This document shows positions 1 to 7,998 of a DNA stretch of 60,727 nt, in pieces. Under the pieces are notes generated by a model. That model did no database searches and was not told where the DNA came from. It saw nothing but the letters and a program-made list of their open reading frames with translations. Numbering within the stretch: the first letter of the stretch is position 1; every line of letters begins with the position of its first letter. The translations under genes and the position numbers were made by a program. This DNA comes from JAVBUY01 sp031552735 (GTDB lineage: Bacteria; Bacillota; Clostridia; Christensenellales; Aristaeellaceae). Location of the stretch: the NCBI GenBank assembly GCA_031552735.1, contig JAVBMF010000030.1:1-60727 (forward strand). Reading direction: 5' to 3'.

Positions 1-43
1 CCGCCGTGAAAGGGCGGTGTCTTGACCACTTGACCACAGGGCC
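1..43 (-). tRNA. tRNA-Glu (TTC), partial
   Basis: Read on the minus strand, bases 43 to 1 give the 5' half of a glutamate tRNA: acceptor start GGCCC, D-arm, and an anticodon arm with the loop around TTC. The 3' half lies beyond the window edge. It sits 15 bases downstream of tRNA-Pro on the same strand, so the two are probably co-transcribed. Confidence 0.85.
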
Positions 44-58
44 GGATGAAGGGGAAGA

Positions 59-135
59 TGGTCGGGGTGAAGGGATTTGAACCCTTGGCCCCATGCTCCC
101 AAAGCACGTACGCTACCAGGCTGCGCCACACCCCG
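59..135 (-). tRNA. tRNA-Pro (TGG)
   Basis: The minus strand folds as a complete cloverleaf. The acceptor CGGGGTG pairs with CACCCCG, the anticodon loop is TTTGGGA (anticodon TGG), the T-arm has GGTTCAAATCC, and CCA is encoded at 59-61. A promoter lies just upstream at 168-196. Confidence 0.95.
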
Positions 136-167
136 ATGGCAACTACCCATCACAAGCGACGCCTTAT

Positions 168-196
168 AATATACAACATCGCCGCACCCTTGTCAA
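168..196 (-). promoter_or_regulatory. Sigma-A promoter for tRNA-Pro/tRNA-Glu
   Basis: On the minus strand TTGACA (196-191), a 17-base spacer and TATATT (173-168) precede tRNA-Pro by about 30 bases. Confidence 0.75.
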
Positions 197-207
197 GCAG
201 TCCTTGC

Positions 208-234
208 GAAAAAACAAGGGCTGTTTTGCAGCCC
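208..234 (-). terminator. Rho-independent terminator after rsfS
   Basis: Minus strand GGGCTG / loop CAAAA / CAGCCC is followed by a T-rich run. It ends the nadD-yqeK-rsfS transcript before the tRNA promoter. Confidence 0.8.
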
Positions 235-251
235 CCAGTCTTTTCGCCCCA

Positions 252-617
252 TTACGCCTCTGCGGGTTTTTCGGGCAGCGGCACGATGTTGTCGCTATCC
301 ATCCACAGCCGCTCGAGCTGATAGTATTCTCTTTCCTGCTCATGAAAAATATGTACCAGCACTGCGCCGTAGTCCATCACGGCCCAGCGTCCCTCCGCCG
401 CGCCCTCGCTGCGACGCGGGAATACGCCCTGCTTGGCCAGCTGCTCATCTACGTTCTCCAGCATCGCCTTGACCTGGGGCACAGACTTGCCCGAACCGAT
501 CACCAGATAATCGGCGATCACCGTCCGCTGCGCAATCTCCAGCACCAGTACATCCTGCGCTTTCTTGTCCTGTAGCGCGGCCGCCGCGCACAGCGCAATC
601 TCCTTGGGTTCCATCAT
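252..617 (-). CDS. rsfS: Ribosome silencing factor RsfS (Iojap family)
   Basis: This is a small protein of about 120 residues that binds ribosomal protein uL14 and keeps the 30S and 50S subunits apart under nutrient limitation (family knowledge). The family hallmarks are visible: an N-terminal helix with K-A-x-D-V-x-V-L-x-I, then V-I-A-D-Y-L-V-I-G-S-G, and the C-terminal W-x-V-x-D-Y-G-x-V-L-V-H-I-F motif. The frame is open to 638, where it abuts yqeK. The start may be there (MKRRNAP) or at the Met pair a few codons in, and I chose the latter region. It is the third gene of the conserved nadD-yqeK-rsfS group. The C-terminus is short and Pro/Glu-rich. Confidence 0.9.
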   Translation of the reverse strand: MMEPKEIALCAAAALQDKKAQDVLVLEIAQRTVIADYLVIGSGKSVPQVKAMLENVDEQLAKQGVFPRRSEGAAEGRWAVMDYGAVLVHIFHEQEREYYQLERLWMDSDNIVPLPEKPAEA

Positions 618-637
618 GGGTGCATTCCTCCGTTTCA

Positions 638-1180
638 CTATCCTCTGCCGGATTCAAACCAACGAAGCGCCTCCAGCGTCGCCGGATGAATCCCCTTGTT
701 CCCCTCTTGAACATATGCGATGGTATCCAGCAGCGATAACCGCATCGCTTTGCCCAGACTGTGCCGCGCGGCGTCCCGTATCGCGCCCAGCCCCTCAAAA
801 TCCTTGCGCCCGGGCTCAATCATGTCCGCCAGATAAATGACCTGCTCCAGTATGCTCATGTTCGCGCGGCCGGTGGTGTGCCAGCGAATCGCGTCCAGTG
901 CCGCCGGATCAGACAGCCCATAGTCCCGCCGGGCCAGATACGCACCCACCGGCGCGTGCAGCAGCGCCCGGGATTGCCACATCACCTTGTCAGCGGTCAG
1001 CTCCGCTTCGATCGCCAGACGCTGCATATCGGCCAAGCTCAGATTCTTCGCGCAGTCGTGCAGCAGCGCCGCGGCAGCCGCCAGTTGCTCATCGGCCCCG
1101 AACCGCCGCGCCAGATCAACAGCCAGCGCCTCAACCGCCAGCGTGTGCGCAATGCGTCCTTCATCCAGTGTCTTTTCCAG
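638..1180 (-). CDS. yqeK: YqeK-type HD-domain Ap4A hydrolase
   Basis: HD-superfamily metal phosphohydrolase of about 180 residues. YqeK proteins split the alarmone Ap4A symmetrically. Visible motifs are a first His in IAHTLAVE, the LLHDCAK metal-binding HD pair, HAPVGAY, the RWHTTG block, and YLADMIEPGR near the C-terminus. The gene follows nadD immediately. The start is unclear: no ATG fits, and the homologous N-terminus begins at a CTG codon (1180) overlapping the nadD stop. A GTG about 70 bases further upstream would give a longer overlap. Translational coupling to nadD is likely. The family assignment is firm and the start is not. Confidence 0.85.
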   Translation of the reverse strand: MEKTLDEGRIAHTLAVEALAVDLARRFGADEQLAAAAALLHDCAKNLSLADMQRLAIEAELTADKVMWQSRALLHAPVGAYLARRDYGLSDPAALDAIRWHTTGRANMSILEQVIYLADMIEPGRKDFEGLGAIRDAARHSLGKAMRLSLLDTIAYVQEGNKGIHPATLEALRWFESGRG

Positions 1181-1182
1181 TA

Positions 1183-1824
1183 TTATAAGGACGGCTGCCC
1201 GCCATCCGCGCTGTCCGTATACAAGCGGTGTTGCCGGATGTAGCACGCCACTGTCGGCGGTACCAGCCCCTCGGGAATCTCGCCTTGCCGCGCATACGCG
1301 CGGATCATGGTGGCGGATATGTCCATCTCGGGCGCGTCCACAAAGCGCAAGTTCGCGCCGCGCGCGCGGAGCTCTTTGGCGCACTGGTTCACCGCCTCCT
1401 CGTTCCAGCCCGGCCTTGCGCATACGATAAAGCCGCACAGTGTGAATACCTCGTCCGGATTGCGCCAGGTATGCAGCTCTAGCAGCGTGTCCGCGCCGAT
1501 GATATACCATATCTCCATGCCCGGACGCTGTGCCAGCATCGCGTGCAGCGTATCGACGGTATAGATCACGCCCTCGCGGCGCACCTCCATATCGCAGGCT
1601 GCGAATCCGGTCTGTCCCTCCACCGCCAGCTCCACCATGCGCAGCCGGTCGAATTTATCGGCCAGCCCGCTGTGCTTATGCGGCGGGTTGCCGGTGGGCA
1701 GAAACAGCACCTCGCGGAGGTCCATCGCCCGCATCGCGGCGCGCGCGATGGCTAAGTGCGCGTTGTGGATCGGATTAAAGCTGCCGCCCAGCACACCCAC
1801 CCGGGGATTGTCCGGCACCGCCAT
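1183..1824 (-). CDS. nadD: Nicotinate-nucleotide adenylyltransferase
   Basis: Transfers AMP from ATP to nicotinic acid mononucleotide to make deamido-NAD, the NAD-biosynthesis step shared by the de novo and salvage routes. Its 213 residues are typical. The N-terminus carries the nucleotidyltransferase signature GGSFNPIHNAHL (HxGH-like). TGNPPHK, the central YIIGADTL and the C-terminal ISATMIR (ISxT/SxxR) are all present. The start is the ATG at 1824, preceded by a GGAGG-like site. It is the first gene of nadD-yqeK-rsfS. Confidence 0.95.
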   Translation of the reverse strand: MAVPDNPRVGVLGGSFNPIHNAHLAIARAAMRAMDLREVLFLPTGNPPHKHSGLADKFDRLRMVELAVEGQTGFAACDMEVRREGVIYTVDTLHAMLAQRPGMEIWYIIGADTLLELHTWRNPDEVFTLCGFIVCARPGWNEEAVNQCAKELRARGANLRFVDAPEMDISATMIRAYARQGEIPEGLVPPTVACYIRQHRLYTDSADGGQPSL

Positions 1825-1982
1825 CCCTCCTCACGAGATTTCTTGTATTATACCAATTTGCGTTCGAGAATGCCAGTAAGATCAAAAAGGAATTTTGATT
1901 TCCGCTCCGTCACAGTCAGAAAACGCATATCCTGCTGCCCCGCAAGCCAACCTGTTCCTATCTATCTATATGGAGGTACCGC

Positions 1983-2819
1983 ATGCTGGCCCCATTTGAA
2001 GAAAAATCGCGCCTGGGCGCGTCGCTGGATCGCCTGGGCGTCCGCCTGCTGGTGCTGTTGGTGTGCTTTCTGTGGTTCTTCCGCCTGTGGGGGCAGTTTG
2101 TGCCCGCGCTGATGGCCGGTATATCGCTGGGCATTCTGGTGATGTACACCATGTCGCTGGGCGGCAAACGCGCGCTGATGCGGCGCGAGAGTGCGCTGCG
2201 TCGCCGTATCGGCGGCACGATCGCGCTGGAATCGCTGCTGCTCTGCCCGGCCACCGACGCCGCGCGCCAGGCAACCGCATGGCTTGGCTCCATCTACGCG
2301 CTGGACACGGCGCGCGCTTGCTCGTCGGGCATTCTGGCTGAGTACCACGGGCAAACACTGCTCATACAGTGCCTGCAAACGCACCCGCGCCACGCGAGCG
2401 GTGCCAACGCAATCCTGTCCGCCCAGCGCGCGCTGCTCGCCCTGCCCGAGGCACAGCGAGGCGTGCTGTGCGCCATTGGGCGCTTCGATGCCGAGGCGAC
2501 CGCGCTGGCCGAGTCGCTGGACCCGCCGTTGCGCCTGATCGACGGCGACGCGCTGGCGGCGATTGCCGGGCGACTAGCGCCCGCCACCGATCAGCAGTTG
2601 GCGGCGCTCGGCCAAAAGAAAAGGAAGCCCTTCTCGTGGGCTTCCCTTAGGCGACATGTGTTTGCGCCGCGCAAAACACGCCGCTATGTGCTGTACGGCA
2701 CCGGGCTCATGGTCTGCTACATCCTGACCGACGCGCTGTATTATCTGCTGCCCGCCGGACTGTGCCTGCTGCTGGCCATGCTGAGCCAGCGTCGCGGCGA
2801 CCGCCCGGCGCAGCTATAG
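1983..2819 (+). CDS. Membrane protein with a possible degenerate nuclease-like soluble domain
   Basis: 278 residues, start ATG at 1983 behind TGGAGG. It has a strongly hydrophobic double segment at about residues 20-60, a soluble middle of about 150 residues, and two C-terminal transmembrane segments (about 235-268) ending in a basic tail. The soluble part runs helix, then H-G-Q-T-L-L-I-Q-C-L-Q strand, then helix, then G-V-L-C-A-I-G strand, then L-R-L-I-D-G-D-A-L. This ordering resembles membrane-anchored Mrr/NERD-type restriction-endonuclease-fold proteins. The catalytic E/Q-x-K lysine is replaced by leucine, so I expect no nuclease activity. That fold call is inference; the protein is otherwise unrecognised. 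It is divergent from nadD and stands alone on the plus strand. Confidence 0.7.
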   Translation: MLAPFEEKSRLGASLDRLGVRLLVLLVCFLWFFRLWGQFVPALMAGISLGILVMYTMSLGGKRALMRRESALRRRIGGTIALESLLLCPATDAARQATAWLGSIYALDTARACSSGILAEYHGQTLLIQCLQTHPRHASGANAILSAQRALLALPEAQRGVLCAIGRFDAEATALAESLDPPLRLIDGDALAAIAGRLAPATDQQLAALGQKKRKPFSWASLRRHVFAPRKTRRYVLYGTGLMVCYILTDALYYLLPAGLCLLLAMLSQRRGDRPAQL

Positions 2820-2825
2820 GTTGCG

Positions 2826-3569
2826 CTACACTTCCTCGTGATAGATTCTGCGCAGTTCCTCGGTTTCTTCTCCGCTGTCGTCGCGCAGAATGAGCGGCGG
2901 CAGCCAGTGCAAGCCGGGTCGAGCGCGCTTGACGCCTTCGATCAGCGCCAGTTTGGGCGCCTCGGCTGTGTGCGCGTGCACCAGCCGGACGCGCTTGGGC
3001 TGAATGTGCTGGGCACGGTACGCGTCGAGCAGCTCCAGCAGGCGCGCGGCCGGGAACACCATCGCCAGCCTGCCGCCATTGCGCAGCAGCGCCGCCGACG
3101 CGCCGACAATCTCCTCCAGCGAGCAATCACATTCATGCCGTGCCAACGCCACTGCCGGATTGGGATTGATCAGCCCCGCACCACGCTTGCCATACGGCGG
3201 ATTGCACACCACCAAATCGGCGCTGCCATGCCCCAGCAGTTTGGGGGCGTTGCGCAGGTCCATCGCGTACACTTTGATGCGTTCAGCCAGCCCGTTCATC
3301 ACCGCGCTGCGCCGCGCCATATCGGCCATCTCGGGCTGTATTTCCACCGCGCGGAAGGTCGCGTCGGGCACGCGCGCGGCAATCAGCAGCGGCAGCACGC
3401 CACTGCCCGCGCCCAGGTCAATCACGCGCTCTTTGGGGCGCGGCTTGGCAAAGTCGGCCAGCAGCACCGCGTCTGTACCGAAGCGGAACCCCTCCGGCTT
3501 TTGCAGAATATACAGGCCCCCGCGATCCAGACTGTCCAATCGCTCATCTTCTCTACGGAACGCTTCCAT
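2826..3569 (-). CDS. TrmN6/YfiC-type tRNA (adenine-N6)-methyltransferase
   Basis: SAM-dependent class I methyltransferase of about 247 residues, of the family that modifies A37 of tRNA-Val. The N-terminus carries G-F-R-F-G-T-D-A-V-L-L. The SAM site is VIDLGAGSGVLPLL, an acidic E-I-Q follows, and the catalytic NPPYG motif (aromatic/N6-adenine type) is present. I use the ATG at 3569 because GGGGGAG lies six bases upstream; a GTG two codons earlier is also open. It converges with the preceding plus-strand gene, with only six bases between the stops. Confidence 0.85.
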   Translation of the reverse strand: MEAFRREDERLDSLDRGGLYILQKPEGFRFGTDAVLLADFAKPRPKERVIDLGAGSGVLPLLIAARVPDATFRAVEIQPEMADMARRSAVMNGLAERIKVYAMDLRNAPKLLGHGSADLVVCNPPYGKRGAGLINPNPAVALARHECDCSLEEIVGASAALLRNGGRLAMVFPAARLLELLDAYRAQHIQPKRVRLVHAHTAEAPKLALIEGVKRARPGLHWLPPLILRDDSGEETEELRRIYHEEV

Positions 3570-3593
3570 GCGCACTCCCCCTCGTCGGCTGTA

Positions 3594-6500
3594 CTACCAC
3601 CATATGTTCAGTCCGCTCACCATCACATAGCCTTCCCGGTCGGACATGGTGCGAACCAGAACCCAATCGTTCTCGACACGTTTGACGCGGACAATGCCGC
3701 TGTTGGTTTGCCCCAGCGCTTCCGATTCCGCGAAAGGTTCCGCGTACATCGTCAGGCCCCCGCTGTCGCCGCTGGGGTTGACCGCTGCCATCACATACTC
3801 CTGCGTCAGATCCTCGCGCCGCACATAGCCGCGAATCCAGTCATACGCGACCAGACACCAATCACCGTTGGCACCCTCATAGTCCAGAATTTCTACCGTC
3901 GCGTCGTGCGGAATCGTGCCCACAGTGTCGCTGCTGGACTTAGGCCGTTCGTGCGCGCTGATGCCGCTGCCGGGGCGCACTGTGCCGCGATTGATCACGT
4001 CGTTCGGGTCCACCGGGTCTGGCCGGGGCACCTCGGTGGGTTCGGGCGTGCGAACCGGGGTGGGCGTCGCCACAGCGGATACCTGCGGCGTCGGTGTGCT
4101 GTCCTCCTGCGGCGTCGGCGTCGCGTCCTGCATGATGACTTCGGTGGCCATCTGCGGCGGCGGCGATGGTGTCGCCTCGCTGGACATTAGCTGCGACATC
4201 TGCATATTGGACTGACCGCTGTTCGGATCGGACAGGACGTAGCGTTCCAGCACATAACCGAACCCCTCGCCCCAGCGCACCTTGTACCAGCCATCTACAT
4301 ACTCATAGGCGGTCAGCGGCGTGCCGTTGGCCAGTGTTGTGATGACGCCATGGTTGCTGCCCGGCCCGGAGCGCAGGTTCAGCACGCCGTCCACATGCAC
4401 ATACAGAGTGAAGGTGCTGGCGTCGCCAGGAGCGCTGGGCGGCGCGAACGGCGTCGGCGCAACGGTCGCGGGGCTCGCCACGCCGTCAAAGCGCAAGTAA
4501 TCGGTGGCCACATAACCGCGCGTGTTCTGGTAAATGACTTCGCACCAGGTCGGGCCGTACTGCAACACCTGCACGCTGGCGCCGTACGGAACGGTGGTGA
4601 CGACGCTCGCATTGGTAGACTGCGCGGTGCGCATGTTCAGTCGGCTGTTGCTGTATTGCAGCACCACGGTCGCGGTCTGCATCGCCGACGGTTCGGTGTC
4701 ATTGGGCGTGGGCTGCACCACCGGCGGCTGGTTCGGGTCTTGCGTCGGCTCGGCGGGCACAGCGGTTTGCAGCGGCTCATCCATTGTCGTCAGATAGCTG
4801 GTCATCACGTACCCCTGCCAGCCATTGTAGGTGACGGCGCACCAACCGGCGGTGTACTGTGTATAGCTGACCACCATGCCACTGGGAATCTGCGCCAGCA
4901 CCGGATACGTCGTATTGGGGCCGCTGCGCAGGTTCAGCGTCTGTCCTTGGGGTACATTGATCAGCGCCAGCCGCTGCCCATCGGCGGGCGGCGGAGTGAC
5001 TGGCGGCGGCGTGGTGGCCACCGGCGCGTCGGTGACAACAGGTGGCGGGGTGGCGCCCGGTTCCGGCGTTGTCACCTGCATGCCGTCGATGCGGTCAACA
5101 TAGGTGCGCATGATATAGCCATAGGTTTCGCCAACGCGCACAGACAGCCAGTCGCCTTGCTCGGCCAGCACATCGACGCGCGTACCATCGGTCAGGCGCA
5201 GGATGATGTTGCTGTTCGTGTTGGGCGCACTGCGCAGATTCACGCGCTCGTCATGGTTGGGCAAGGTCACCTGCCCCACGTACTGGACATCCGGCGTGCC
5301 GGTCGGCGCGGGCGTGGGCGTGACATCCAGCCCGGTGGGTACCGGGGTCGGTGTCGCGTCGGTGGGTACCGGGGTGGCAACCGGCGTGGAGAGCACCAGA
5401 TAGCTCTGCATCACATAGCCGGTCAGGTTGTTGTACTGTATCTGGCACCAGCCGCCGTTGCTGCCCAGCACCGTAACGGTCGTGCCATGACGCAGCTGCG
5501 CCAGAATGCTGTTCTCCGTGCCCGGGCCGCTGCGCATGTTCAGCCAGCTGGAGGGATTGTCCAGCGTCACCGTCGCGGTGCCGTCGCCCGGCGTCATGGG
5601 CTGCTCGGGCTGCTGTGTCGCGTCGGGAATCGTGCCGGTGATCGGCGGCAGCGTCGTGCCGCCAAAGTCGTACTCCACCAGCGTCACGCCGGGATAATAG
5701 AAACCGATGATTTGCAGGTAGTTCATGCCCTGATTGCCCATTTGCTGCGCGCCGCGCTGGCTCATGCCAATGCCGTGCCCATAGCGCCGCGCGTTCAGCC
5801 GGAAGTCGGAACCGACGCGATCCACCGAGATCAGCTCATTGGCGGTGCCGTTGATGCTCATCCCCAGCAGGCTCTCCAGCTCGCTAAAGTAGTCCAATGT
5901 GGCGGTCAGCCCAGACACGGTCTGCCCCCCGGCGTTTACGCGCACGGTCACATCGACCTTTGTATACAGTCGCGAAGGCGACGCATACTTCGGGGTATGC
6001 GCCGTCACATTGGTCACGCCGGATATGCTTACATTGGCGGTGGAATATCCCTTCGCCGATAATTGCGACGCGATTTTCGTTTTGATCAGCGAATCCACGG
6101 CATAGCCATTGCTGCCGCTGCCGCTGAATGTATAGGAACGCACCGGCGAGGACGCATTGGCCACGTCGTACGGATCATCGTGCACATCCAGATAGCTGTA
6201 TCCGCTGGAGTTCCACGCGTTCTTGACCGACTCGGTCTGACCGCCGTTGGAGGCGGTGTACAACGCGCTGATGTACGATCCGCCGGACATCGCCACTTCA
6301 CCGCGAGTGCCCTCCACAGCCTGCCGCACACGATCCAGTCCGGTGGCCAGGCCGCGATAAATCTGGTCGGCAGTGGTATCCACCACATCATAGTATGCCG
6401 CGCGTCCGGCCATTTTTGACAGCGCGTATGTGCGCGCCGCCACCGACTGCGCCTTTAACGCCTCCAAGGGGAAGCTGTTGCTCATCTCATAGGGCACCAC

Positions 6501-6959
6501 GCCCATCAGATAATCCTCAATGCCCAGATACGCGATGGCATATAGCCGCCCATTGCGGGCGGCGAGCTCCATGTCGCCGTTGTACCAATAGCTCGGATTG
6601 CGCGATTGGGCGATCTTGATGCCGCTGTAGCCGGAGCCGCCGCTGCGCCGCAGCACAAATTGCGTACCCATATTGGTGCGCGTGCCGCCGGTGGTAAAAT
6701 ACAGTGTGCCGCCCTCATAGCTTACCGTCGCGGATGAGCCCTGCGGCAGCGACTGGCTGCCGTTCAGCGCGTAATTGCCGTCCAGTGTCAGGTTCAGCGT
6801 CGTCGCGCCGCCCAGCGAGGAAAGCCATACGCGCACCGTGCTGGATAGCGATGTGCTCTGCGACACCACACGCGCTTCGCTGGGCGCAGCAAAGCCTGCC
6901 ACCGGCAATGCCAGTGTCAGCGCCAACCCCAGCGCGGCCCAATAGCCACGTGCGCGCAT
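3594..6959 (-). CDS. SpoIID/LytB-domain secreted protein with seven SH3-like repeats
   Basis: 1121 residues with a signal peptide (about 1-25, cut near GFAA-PS). Residues about 30-115 precede a SpoIID/LytB core (about 120-430). The core has the family motifs A-Y-L-G-I-E-D-Y-L-M-G-V-V-P-Y-E-M, A-L-K-A-Q-S-V-A-A-R-T-Y-A and G-H-G-I-G-M-S-Q-R-G-A. SpoIID is a lytic transglycosylase acting on peptidoglycan. Seven bacterial SH3-like units follow, most with a [LV]N-[LM]R-[ST] start and a G-Y-V-x-x-x-Y-[LV] end. They are joined by Thr/Pro-rich linkers. Sporulation SpoIID is only about 330 residues, so this looks like a vegetative wall-remodelling enzyme with wall-binding repeats. The start ATG at 6959 has GGAGGA upstream. 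Confidence 0.88.
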   Translation of the reverse strand: MRARGYWAALGLALTLALPVAGFAAPSEARVVSQSTSLSSTVRVWLSSLGGATTLNLTLDGNYALNGSQSLPQGSSATVSYEGGTLYFTTGGTRTNMGTQFVLRRSGGSGYSGIKIAQSRNPSYWYNGDMELAARNGRLYAIAYLGIEDYLMGVVPYEMSNSFPLEALKAQSVAARTYALSKMAGRAAYYDVVDTTADQIYRGLATGLDRVRQAVEGTRGEVAMSGGSYISALYTASNGGQTESVKNAWNSSGYSYLDVHDDPYDVANASSPVRSYTFSGSGSNGYAVDSLIKTKIASQLSAKGYSTANVSISGVTNVTAHTPKYASPSRLYTKVDVTVRVNAGGQTVSGLTATLDYFSELESLLGMSINGTANELISVDRVGSDFRLNARRYGHGIGMSQRGAQQMGNQGMNYLQIIGFYYPGVTLVEYDFGGTTLPPITGTIPDATQQPEQPMTPGDGTATVTLDNPSSWLNMRSGPGTENSILAQLRHGTTVTVLGSNGGWCQIQYNNLTGYVMQSYLVLSTPVATPVPTDATPTPVPTGLDVTPTPAPTGTPDVQYVGQVTLPNHDERVNLRSAPNTNSNIILRLTDGTRVDVLAEQGDWLSVRVGETYGYIMRTYVDRIDGMQVTTPEPGATPPPVVTDAPVATTPPPVTPPPADGQRLALINVPQGQTLNLRSGPNTTYPVLAQIPSGMVVSYTQYTAGWCAVTYNGWQGYVMTSYLTTMDEPLQTAVPAEPTQDPNQPPVVQPTPNDTEPSAMQTATVVLQYSNSRLNMRTAQSTNASVVTTVPYGASVQVLQYGPTWCEVIYQNTRGYVATDYLRFDGVASPATVAPTPFAPPSAPGDASTFTLYVHVDGVLNLRSGPGSNHGVITTLANGTPLTAYEYVDGWYKVRWGEGFGYVLERYVLSDPNSGQSNMQMSQLMSSEATPSPPPQMATEVIMQDATPTPQEDSTPTPQVSAVATPTPVRTPEPTEVPRPDPVDPNDVINRGTVRPGSGISAHERPKSSSDTVGTIPHDATVEILDYEGANGDWCLVAYDWIRGYVRREDLTQEYVMAAVNPSGDSGGLTMYAEPFAESEALGQTNSGIVRVKRVENDWVLVRTMSDREGYVMVSGLNIWW

Positions 6960-7064
6960 GTTGATTTCCTCCGTTCCGATCGCTGCCAGCGGAACAATGT
7001 GCGGGCTTCGTCCAATTACGGTAACGTGCTAAAGTAAACGTGAAAATTTTCGGTGATCATGTCG

Positions 7065-7094
7065 ATTGTAACATATACGTAATATTTTTGTCTA
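7065..7094 (-). promoter_or_regulatory. Candidate promoter of the SpoIID/SH3 gene
   Basis: Minus strand TAGACA, 18-base spacer, TACAAT. It would give a leader of about 100 bases. Confidence 0.45.
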
Positions 7095-7202
7095 GTATTT
7101 TTTATTTTGTTAATATTTGGACTCTTTTCGTTAAGAAGTCGATTGTTCGGGTACTTGCGCGTTTTCCTTAACAATCTCATCCAAATCACACACGAATTCC
7201 CC

Positions 7203-7231
7203 TTGATTTTTTGTGTTTGTCCTGTTAAAAT
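7203..7231 (+). promoter_or_regulatory. Promoter of the lipoprotein gene
   Basis: TTGATT, 17-base spacer, TAAAAT, about 45 bases ahead of the start codon. Confidence 0.6.
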
Positions 7232-7240
7232 ATTAGCAGA

Positions 7241-7257
7241 TTCTCGAATATCGAGAA
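7241..7257 (+). promoter_or_regulatory. Palindrome at the transcription start of the lipoprotein gene
   Basis: TTCTCGA-ATA-TCGAGAA, seven-base perfect arms, starting ten bases after the -10 box. It may be an operator or a small 5' hairpin. The cognate regulator is unknown. Confidence 0.45.
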
Positions 7258-7278
7258 ATTAAGAAGGAGTGTATTCCC

Positions 7279-7863
7279 ATGAAAAAGCTTGTTTCGTTGG
7301 TTCTGGTTCTGGCTCTGGCTATGACGTTGGTTGCTTGCTCCGCCGCTGTTGCCACCGCCGAGAATAAGACCGGCCTGGGCATCGTGACCTCTATCGGCTC
7401 CTCCACGCCGGTTGGCGAGAAGGACGGCGAGAAGACCAACGGCCGCGCTCAGGTGGATTCCACCATTTGCGCCGTCACGATTGATGACGCTGGCAAGATC
7501 GTTTCCATCAGCTTCGACGTCGCGCAGACCCGTGTGGACTTCGCGCCGGACGGCACCCTCGTTTCTGACTTGGCTGCCCCCATCACTTCCAAGGTCGAGA
7601 AGAAGGAAGCGTATGGCATGAAGGAGACCTCCGGCAAGAACGGCACCAATGGCGGCGCTGGCTTCGAGCTGTATGAGCAGGTCACGAACCTGGAAGCCTA
7701 CTGCATGGGCAAGACCGTTGCCGACGTGCTGGCCACCAAGACCGAGAAGAAGGATGACCATCACCTGGCCGTGCCCGCCGATGCGGACCTGAAGGCCTCT
7801 GTGACCATCGACATCGGCGCTTACCTGGCCGCTCTGGAGAAGGCCGCCGCGAACGCGAAGTAA
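7279..7863 (+). CDS. Clostridial lipoprotein of an FMN-binding-like repeat family
   Basis: 194 residues with an N-terminal Lys pair, a hydrophobic stretch and the lipobox L-V-A-C-S (Cys near 20), so it is exported and lipid-anchored. The body has an A-V-T-I-D-x-x-G-K-I-V strand pattern, Y-G-M-K, then a Y-C-M-G-K-T-V-A-D-V-L-A block. These features recur in a clostridial family of unknown function that looks like FMN-binding (RnfG/NqrC-like) folds. The flavinylation threonine motif (S/T-G-A-T) is not present; N-G-G-A-G is found instead. A strong AAGGAG site precedes the ATG and a clear terminator follows. ApbE flavin transferase is the next gene, from its own promoter. Function unassigned. Confidence 0.75.
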   Translation: MKKLVSLVLVLALAMTLVACSAAVATAENKTGLGIVTSIGSSTPVGEKDGEKTNGRAQVDSTICAVTIDDAGKIVSISFDVAQTRVDFAPDGTLVSDLAAPITSKVEKKEAYGMKETSGKNGTNGGAGFELYEQVTNLEAYCMGKTVADVLATKTEKKDDHHLAVPADADLKASVTIDIGAYLAALEKAAANAK

Positions 7864-7877
7864 TTCGTATACGCACA

Positions 7878-7908
7878 GAGAGATCCCCGCATGGGGATCT
7901 CTTTTTTG
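7878..7908 (+). terminator. Terminator after the lipoprotein gene
   Basis: AGAGATCCCC / loop / GGGGATCTCT followed by six T residues. Confidence 0.9.
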
Positions 7909-7916
7909 TCGCGTTC

Positions 7917-7945
7917 TTCACAAACGTTTGGCGGCATGCTACAAT
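7917..7945 (+). promoter_or_regulatory. Promoter of apbE
   Basis: TTCACA, 17-base spacer, TACAAT, about 50 bases ahead of the apbE start. Confidence 0.6.
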
Positions 7946-7998
7946 GATGCCACTGCATGAGGTGCCACTGAATTTACCGTCAAGGGAGATTGTCGCGC

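Larger units (their letters stand above)
6960..7278. other. AT-rich divergent intergenic region
   Basis: 319 bases, clearly AT-richer than the flanking genes, between two divergent secreted-protein genes. It holds a weak minus-strand promoter (7065-7094) and a better plus-strand promoter (7203-7231) with a short palindrome (7241-7257). I see no gene in it. Confidence 0.8.

Noticed and set aside
3594..6959. SpoIID-domain protein as proof of sporulation
   Set aside because: Domain is shared with LytB-type vegetative proteins, and the long SH3 tail differs from sporulation SpoIID.
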